Shown here: positions 57,206 through 64,000 of the stretch, one piece after another | How the letters are laid out: each line of letters begins with the position of its first letter | How positions within the stretch are numbered: position 1 is the stretch's first letter | Assembly: GCA_963573385.1 (NCBI GenBank) | Contig: CAUYLG010065801.1 | Span: forward strand, 1 to 64,000 | Length of the DNA: 64,000 bases | Direction of reading: 5' to 3' | Origin: Cacajao melanocephalus | Lineage: Eukaryota; Chordata; Mammalia; Primates; Pitheciidae | Made by a program: the position numbers and the translations under genes | The notes under the pieces: generated by a model | The model's database searches: none | Seen by the model: only the letters and a program-made list of their open reading frames with translations | What the model was told of the DNA's origin: nothing

Positions 57206-57668
57206 GAAGAAACATAGGACAGGTAAGTTTTAATAGCAAGAAAGACAACCGAGAAGATAACCACCCTTAATGCGGTTGATCTCACACAGGGTCATAGGCA
57301 TTTACCAGCTAAGAGACAGAAGTGATGGTCATTTCAAGATTAGCCAACAAACCACTGAAACTAACAGCACCACTTCACACTCAAAGAACATGCCAGGTAG
57401 ACCGACCACAACAAGATCATGTAAGACATAAGATTTGCATAGCTACAAGATTATACTTAAGCCTGTGACTCAGTTACTTTCTTCACTTAAGTAAACATCG
57501 GGAAAATTCAGTCTCTAAGTATATATTAGACATTTATTCCACTATACATTGGCAATTCTAAAAGTTCACAATCCAGTGAAATGGGTCCTCCTTACTTTCT
57601 TCTTACTGCTACCAAGACCACCCCACCAAGAGAAGGTACAACATAAGGAAGGAGAGTTCAATTCAACT
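57206..57668. other. Unassigned sequence
   Basis: Nothing recognised. Confidence 0.45.
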
Positions 57669-57686
57669 TGATCATTACAACATGAA

Positions 57687-57977
57687 GCCGGGCGTGGTAA
57701 CTCACACCTATTATAGTCCCAGCAATTTGGGAGGCTGAGATGGGTGGATCAATTGAGGTCGGGAGTTGGAGACCAACCTGGACAACATATTGAAACCCTG
57801 TCTCTACTAAAATATACAAAATTAGCCAGATGTGGTGACACATGCCTGTAGTCCCAGCCACTCGGGAGGCTGAGGCAAGAGAATTGTTTGAACCCAGGAG
57901 GCAGAGGCTGCAGTGAACCAAGATTGTGCACCTTCATTCTAAACCTGGGCAACAGAGTGAAACGCTATCTCAAAAAA
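57687..57977 (+). mobile_element. Alu SINE, full length
   Basis: gccgggcgtggtaactcaca start; an extra 'att' splits tgtaat (cctattatagtccc). Right arm diverged (ccttcattctaaacctgggc). TSD-like gatcattacaacatg (57,670-57,684) versus gataatttcaacatg (57,996-58,010), 3 mismatches. Confidence 0.95.
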
Positions 57978-57995
57978 ATAATAATAATAATAATA
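57978..57995. repeat. (AAT)n tail of Alu
   Basis: Six AAT units following caaaaaaa, the Alu tail turned into a trinucleotide repeat. Confidence 0.88.
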
Positions 57996-58160
57996 AGATA
58001 ATTTCAACATGCGAAATTTCAGCCAATAAAGTATTATAAAGCATGATATACACCAACAATATGTTATTCGCCAAACGAAATTCTACATAAGTAGCTTCAC
58101 AATATGCAGAGGGAAAGATAGAAAGTTCCCCTGTTTTTAATCATCAGAAGACGGGTTTTA

Positions 58161-58376
58161 GCCGGGCTCGGTGACTCCTGCCTGTAATCCCAGCACTTTG
58201 AGAGGCTAAATCCGGGGTACTGCCTGAGCCCAGGAGTTTGAGATTGGCCTGGCCAACACGACAAAACCCCGTCTCTACAAAAATTAGCCAGGTGTGGTGG
58301 CGCATGCATCTGGTCCCAGGCACTTCAGCCTGGGTCAAAGAGTGAGACCCTGTTTCAAAAAAAAAAAAAAAGAAAA
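58161..58376 (+). mobile_element. Alu SINE, internally deleted
   Basis: gccgggctcggtgactcctg start and A15 tail, but about 80-90 bases are gone between 'gcatctggtcccagg' and 'cacttcagcctgggtc', fusing the two regions. The left arm is also altered around 'aggctaaatccggggtactg'. Confidence 0.93.
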
Positions 58377-59159
58377 GAAAAAGAACGAAAGAAAACAAAG
58401 TGGGTGGGCTTTATGAATCAAATCAGATGTAATGAAAGAGTATGTTTTGTTAGGTTAGAAAAAAAGACCAGCAGCCCTTAGGCAAATCACTGTGCACCAA
58501 TTATAAAACATGTATTCCACTAGGTGTATTTCTCCTTTGAACCTTTAAATTAATCATGTCCTTCCACCCATGCACACACCTCTCTCCCCCAAGAAGCTAG
58601 TTTCAAAGGAGAGAATATCATCCTGTCAAATTTATAACCAGGAAAAAAGATGTTTGACTTTAATCCATCACAGATATGAAAAATATATATTTATATACAA
58701 CTCTCTGTATGCCTTCTGTTGACGCAATAAATTTATAGATTAATGAATATTGGGATTTATGTTATGTCAAAATAAATATTGACCTTATCTTTGCCTGGGT
58801 CAATATTTACTGCTTTGCTCAATAAATCTTGATGTTCATTTTCAAACTAAGTCAATAACAGTTCATTAATTTCTGCATGGTTCATATCAGCATTTTATAA
58901 AATTTGAAATGCCAGTGAAAATGTTTCACCTAAACAATTTAGATACAGCCAATTAAAGAGACAAAAAGGTTTTTGCTTTCCTTCTGGCATCTCTTTTAGG
59001 TTTTTCTTCTCTTTCTCTCCCCCTCAAAATTGTTACAAAGAAAACTGCCTGGATTTGATATCATTTAGCCATCTATTCTAAAATGAAAAGGTCACCTAAT
59101 ATTAAAATATTATGGAAATGTAAAAGGCAGTATCTCTCATTTGTCAATGATAACCACAA
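58377..59159. other. Unassigned sequence
   Basis: AT-rich; 58,680-58,870 has repeated 'caataaat', 'aataaatattga' and 'tcaatatt' words, hinting at a local low-complexity or duplicated region. No family named. Confidence 0.42.
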
Positions 59160-59530
59160 TTAAATGTTGGGTATAGTCTCCGGATTCTTCAGTTTTATTC
59201 CTTAATGGGGCCATACACCTATATTATTTTAATATATAGTGTAGTTCAATCTCCTTCGTTTTGGTGGATGTTCAGGTAAGCATTTCCTTGTAAGGATATA
59301 TTATAATTAATTACCCAAGTCCCTGTTTTGGTCAGTTAGGCTGTTAAACACAATGCTACTTTGGAGACATGCACACGTGTTTCAGAAAGACAAATTCCAA
59401 GAAGCAGAAGTGCTGGATGAAAGATTAATAATATTTAATATTTTCACAGATGTTGCTATAGAACCCTCCAAAAAGGCTTCATCACCCCACTACCTTCAGA
59501 GCCACTTTCAAACCCAAACCCTCAACATTC
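59160..59530 (-). mobile_element. Ancient L1 (L1M-type) 3' segment, antisense
   Basis: Reads as reverse-complement L1M. 'tgttaaacacaatgctactt' stands for 'ttacaaacaatgctgc', and 'ccaagaagcagaagtgctgg' for 'cctagaagtggaattgctgg'. 'agatgttgctatagaaccct' and 'ccaaaaaggcttcatcaccc' also follow the L1 order. Highly mutated. Confidence 0.74.
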
Positions 59531-60429
59531 CATTTACCCATGTATTAAATGATCCATCATAGAAACTATTGAAATCGTTACCACTGATAATCTATCACTT
59601 GATATCAACACAGCACTGAACAATATTTCACCTTACTGCTAGACTTTTCCAAGGGCCCTAGGGAATGTGTTCATGTCCTCTTATAATATATTAATACATT
59701 AGCATCTACTAACTTTACAAACACTTGTGAAACCACCTCCAGAGAGAAAATGCCAAGAAACTTTAGAACTCAGGTGGCAAGGATTAGAGGTTAAAAAAAT
59801 AAGAAAAAAAAAAAAACTCTAAGTAGAGAGAACAATTTCAAAGAGTGGAGAGAGAAACTCACCAAACTAGGCCAAGTATTGAAAAATTCTCAAGGTGCCT
59901 TAAGCATATGGTAACACATTTTTCTCTTTTGTACATAAAGTTCTGATTAGTACGTGACCATATGTGTTTTTTCTTACACCATCTATTCTTGTAACCACAC
60001 ATCCACTATAAAAGACAAAGAGTACCTGTAGGAAGAAACAGTTTATTCTATAATTTGTTCCCTACCTTGAGGCTCTCCTATCCAAAAACATTTAGGTAGA
60101 AACAGGGAAATAACAATGATTAATTACAGACAAAGGTTCTGTTCAAAGAGCATGAACTCTGAAGGGCATAAGAAATGCAGACAGAACACAATACTACATC
60201 TTAATAGGTTCTAGTCCAAATTATCTTTTCAACCAACTTACCACTGCTCATTTACTCATTTCAAATTAAATGCAATGCCATCTTCAATCATCTTGGGGGT
60301 AGTCCTACACAATTCATTTTGTCTTCTCCTCCTTGTACAAATGATAATGAACTCCCATGAGCTGTTTTCTCTCTCAAATCCCCAGTCATACGGTCTCATC
60401 ATTTTTCATACTGCCCTCTTCCTCCTGCT
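59531..60429. other. Unassigned sequence
   Basis: AT-rich with an A13-type run near 59,804; nothing recognised. Confidence 0.45.
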
Positions 60430-60835
60430 GCCCAGTCCTTAACCCTACAACCACTGGTCTTAAACATAAAACCAACTATAGTCCAATTCCACGTGAAACT
60501 CTTTAATTACTCCCTATCACCCTTAGACAGAAGTTCTGTGTCACTAGCAGAATATCATAAGGCCCTCCATAGTCTAACTCCAGTCCTCTCCATTATGCCT
60601 TTAACTTTCTCCATCCCTCTCCAAGCTCTAGGGCTTCTGAGCTGCTTCTAATTCTCTAGTCACTGCCAGAGTCCTCCATGCTCAAGGCCTGTGTGTGTCC
60701 TGGCAAACACCTGCCCATCTTTGAAGGTGGGAATCTGGCAAAAGCAATTCTATGAGCAGCTTCTCTGGCCATTCCCATTTAGCACACCACCTGGCACACA
60801 GTAGGCAATTAATAAGTGCGGTAAACAAATAAGTA
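60430..60835 (+). repeat. L2 LINE 3' end
   Basis: 'ttaattactccctatcaccc', 'ataaggccctccatagtcta', 'cctggcacacagtaggcaat' and 'taataagtgcggtaaacaaa' trace the L2 3' UTR through to the last bases. Well kept and nearly colinear. Confidence 0.84.
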
Positions 60836-60897
60836 CGTCTACTTTAAAACTGTCAGTAGATTGAAAGGGATATATAGAAAAGACATAAATTAATTGT

Positions 60898-60914
60898 AAA
60901 AATAAATAAATAAA
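60898..60914. repeat. (AAAT)n short tandem repeat
   Basis: Four AAAT-type units just downstream of the L2. Confidence 0.7.
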
Positions 60915-61050
60915 GGGAAGACTAAGGAATTTAGGCAGAAATGGATCGGGCTAAGCACCAAAGCAGAGAGCGCCTCCGAGCTGAGACAGACTCTCATGGC
61001 TGATCCCTCCGCAGTGGTGTGGTTCCATACCAGCAGAAGGTCTCTATTAG

Positions 61051-61330
61051 GGCCGGGTGCAATGGCTCACGCCTCTAATTCCAGCGTTTGGGAGGCTGAG
61101 TCAGACAGATCACTTGAGCTCAGGAGTTCAAGACCAGCTTGGCAAACGTGGCAAAACCCCATCTCTACTAAAAATACAAAAATTAGCCAGGCATGGTGGC
61201 GGATGCCTGTAATCCCAGCTACTCAGGAGGCGGAGGCAGGAGAATCGCTTGAACCCAGGAGGAGGAGGTTGCAGTGAGCTGAGATCTAGGTGACAGGGCA
61301 AGACTCCATCTTTTAAAAAAAAAAAAAAAA
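61051..61330 (+). mobile_element. Alu SINE, right arm shortened, TSD visible
   Basis: ggccgggtgcaatggctcac start. 'gatcgcgccactgcactccagcc'-equivalent sequence is missing, so 'gagctgagatct' joins 'aggtgacaggg'. A-rich tail of about 18. TSD aaggtctctattag (61,037-61,050) versus aaagtctctatcag (61,331-61,344). Confidence 0.96.
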
Positions 61331-61345
61331 AAAGTCTCTATCAGG

Positions 61346-61699
61346 AAGAGAATGTCTCTAAGGAAATGATTCCCTTAAGAGATTTTGGAGGAGGCTTCAG
61401 GAGAGAGGCGAATAACACAACGATATTAACATTAAACTTTGAGATCTACAGTGCCTTCCATTCTTCTAATGACAAAAGCTGACTTCTGCAGGCACGTGTA
61501 TTTTGCTTTATCCGGTACAGACATTCTTAAAAATAGGCATGAAAATGTAATTTTAGGAATTTAATTATATCTTAAGTTCACCAGGGGAGCTTGTTATTTA
61601 AAGGGATCCAAGAGTGAAACCCTTTGCAAATCACCCACTAATTTATCCGAATTTCATGGCAGGACTCCCCTTAGTAAATTCCCAAGGACAGACTCTGGC
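61346..61699. other. Unassigned sequence
   Basis: No repeat or gene recognised. Confidence 0.42.
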
Positions 61700-61960
61700 T
61701 TGAGTTAATTCATCCGTCTATCTACTTGCCCACTTGAAAAAACATGCACCCAACCTGCACAAAACAAGATACACTGGCACACTGCAGGAGAAACAGGGAA
61801 TTATAAGCAATAATCCTTGTCCTCAAGGATTCTACATTTAGCTGGGGAAATGAGACACACGCCTACACACACACATGCATGTTATAAAACAAGATGTTTC
61901 TATGAATAGTGTAGTGAGGTGCTATATAATTAAGAGCCAAACAGGTAATACTTACTCTAC
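61700..61960 (-). repeat. L2 LINE, antisense, probable
   Basis: 'gagaaacagggaattataag', 'ccttgtcctcaaggattcta' and 'catttagctggggaaatgag' resemble the reverse-complement L2 'ggtccctgccctcaaggagc' and 'ttacagtctagtggggga' area. It also has a short (AC)5 at 61,864. Confidence 0.52.
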
Positions 61961-61964
61961 TCCA

Positions 61965-62090
61965 GGGTGGAGGCCAGAAAGTACATACTACAGGTGCCAA
62001 TATATATTACCTTTAATCCTCAAAGCCATCCTGCCAGGTACACACACTTTTATCTCCATTTTACAGCTGAGCAAGTCATCAAATCCCAAG
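61965..62090 (-). repeat. MIR SINE fragment, antisense
   Basis: 'attacctttaatcctcaaag', 'ccatcctgccaggtac' and 'tatctccattttacagctga' match the reverse-complement MIR. Confidence 0.7.
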
Positions 62091-62435
62091 ATAGAAAGGA
62101 CCATGGATGGCCCCTGGCCATGGCAGGAATGCCTCTTACAACAATCTTGCTTCACCTTCACCCATCCCAACGCCACACATGTCTTTCGGGGAATTTGGGT
62201 CACTGCATATTTCAATTTTGGATTCCTCTAACAATGAGAGATGGTCCCCTTGTACTGATTCTTAGAAGTTATTTCTACACGGAGGGAACATGAGATAAGA
62301 GATTATTAAAAATGTGAAAACCAAACAGAATTATGTTTAAAAAAAAAAAAGGGCAGAGGAAGGGAAGAAACTACCACCTGCTTTTCTCCAGTCTTTGAGC
62401 ATCAAGAGATAAAACAGCATTATAAAAATGCCTTT
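62091..62435. other. Unassigned sequence
   Basis: An A11-type run at 62,340. The 118- and 108-codon + frames starting at 61,875 and 61,967 extend in from the MIR; neither looks like a gene. Confidence 0.42.
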
Positions 62436-62740
62436 GGCCGGGTGTGGTGGCTCACACCTGTAATCGTAGCACTCTGGGAGCCTGAAGCGGGCAGATCACC
62501 TAAGTTGAGGGTTCAAAGACCAGCCTGGCCAACATGGTGAAACCTTGTCTGTACTAAAAATACACAAATTAGCTGGGAGTGGTGATGCACACCTATAATC
62601 CCAGCTGCTTGAGAGGTTGAGGTGTGAGAATTGCTCGAACTCAGGAGGCAGAGGGTTGCAGTGAGCCAAGATGGTGCCACTGCAAGATGGCACCACTGCT
62701 CTCCAGCCTGGGCGACAGAGCAAGATCCTGTCACCAAAAA
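62436..62740 (+). mobile_element. Alu SINE with internal duplication
   Basis: ggccgggtgtggtggctcac start, both arms, short A-rich tail. aagatggtgccactgc (62,668-62,683) is repeated as aagatggcaccactgc (62,684-62,699), a 16-bp tandem duplication. Confidence 0.96.
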
Positions 62741-63099
62741 AATAATAAAAAGCCTCAAATTTCAACTCGAACTTACTCTAGATTTATTTTCCTTTCTCTG
62801 TCCTGCATTGATGACCTAGCTAGCATGTGATACTCTTTGCATAATAATTTTAGAAGTTCTGGGCAAACTCCAAAATTCATGAGCTACCATCACCTCAAGA
62901 AACACAGAAATATACTTTAGATGAGTAAAATTAATAGAAATGTTTTATTATTTCCATTGAGATACTATTAAACTACGGCATTTTTTCCTTTATAATTCTA
63001 CATGAAACATATAACTCATTCCCATTTTTGCCTATTATGCTGGTACAAGGAAAAAGAAATCCAAAGATATAAAGCAATCAGATTACATTGCTATTACGT
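62741..63099. other. Unassigned sequence
   Basis: Nothing recognised. Confidence 0.42.
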
Positions 63100-63270
63100 C
63101 AACAATAATATCTTACATTTATGTTCCATTTCATACCTTCTATGATGTTTTCATGTTAAACTCAGAATCTATTATGACTCTCTTTTTACTAGCAGATGAA
63201 ATTAAGACCCAGAGAGATAACCCATCTTCCAATGACCATAAGAGAACTCTAATATACACCTCCAGGTTCC
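63100..63270 (-). repeat. MIR SINE, antisense, diverged
   Basis: 'actagcagatgaaattaaga' then 'cccagagagataacccatc' stands for 'ttttacagatgaggaaactgag' and 'gcacagagaggttaag'. The upstream part is weaker. Confidence 0.6.
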
Positions 63271-63716
63271 TCAATAAATAGTTCTCCATGCTAAAATTAC
63301 AGGTATGCGTTCACAAAGGCATTGTTTGATAGGCCTATAAAGGTAAAGCTTAACATTTCAAACATAAATAGGGTGTCTGTATTTTCCAAGGTGACGCAGC
63401 GAAATGGAAATAAAGTAGGCTAGTCTTAAAGTGACAAGTAAAAAGTTATACTAATAATAATGAACTACTATCATGACAATATCCTAAAAACAAGCTCATG
63501 ACATCATTCTAAAAGCAAGCTATCCACAGTTGGAAAGCTCATGCCTCTTCTTAGTGACCAAAAGGGAATGCCATGAAAATAAAAGGGCCAGCATTGTTTT
63601 CCAGACCGACTCACACAATAGCAAGCTTAGGAGCAGACACAGTCACCCCAGAAAATCCCACACCCACTCATATCCCTGATCCACTTCCTGCAGCACTGCC
63701 CTCTAAACTCATCTTT
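63271..63716. other. Unassigned sequence
   Basis: No repeat or gene recognised. Confidence 0.42.

Positions 63717-64000
<284 letters not shown>

Overview
This window is primate, almost certainly human, nuclear DNA. It carries about 36 Alu copies in both orientations. Some have S/Y-type sequence, clear oligo(dA) tails and near-perfect target-site duplications (TSDs). It also holds a young, 5'-truncated L1 tail and the older mammalian layer: MIR, L2, hAT/Charlie-type DNA elements (two MER20), a mariner-type MADE1 remnant, ancient L1M tails and one solo-LTR-like sequence. Nothing looks bacterial, plasmid-borne or phage-like.

I found no protein-coding gene, exon set, rRNA, tRNA or CRISPR array that I can defend. 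Open frames of 60-150 codons occur on both strands. They either translate Alu, L1 or simple-repeat sequence or have no recognisable domain. The window is best read as intronic or intergenic. I cannot name the chromosome or host gene.

Layout. 0-2.2 kb: Alus set into or beside MIR copies. 2.2-13.3 kb: an Alu-free 11 kb with L2, MIR, hAT and MER20 fossils in mostly unassigned sequence. 13.3-21.2 kb: Alu-rich, with a (GT)n tract, two MIRs split by Alus, a roughly 125-bp imperfect palindrome, and a 46-bp segment of that palindrome repeated 1.6 kb away. 23.2-27.8 kb: five Alus and a MER20. 27.8-30.6 kb: unassigned. 30.6-35.4 kb: a (GT)17 tract, an L2 and five Alus. 35.4-38.1 kb: Alu-free, with a diverged direct-repeat pair. 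38.1-40.5 kb: a solo LTR inside an L2, then a hAT element and another L2. 40.5-50 kb: Alus, MIR, L1M and MADE1 remnants. 51.5-55.6 kb: hAT, L2, an unassigned ancient repeat, and an L1 split by an Alu. 56-64 kb: Alus, L1M, L2 and MIR; the last Alu runs off the window edge.

No genes act together here. The most useful content is the relative insertion history (Alu in MIR, L2 or L1; LTR in L2) and several small rearrangement scars and hairpins that repeat families do not explain. No new biological system is evident. Subfamily names and edges are by eye and should be treated as approximate (about 5-20 bases).
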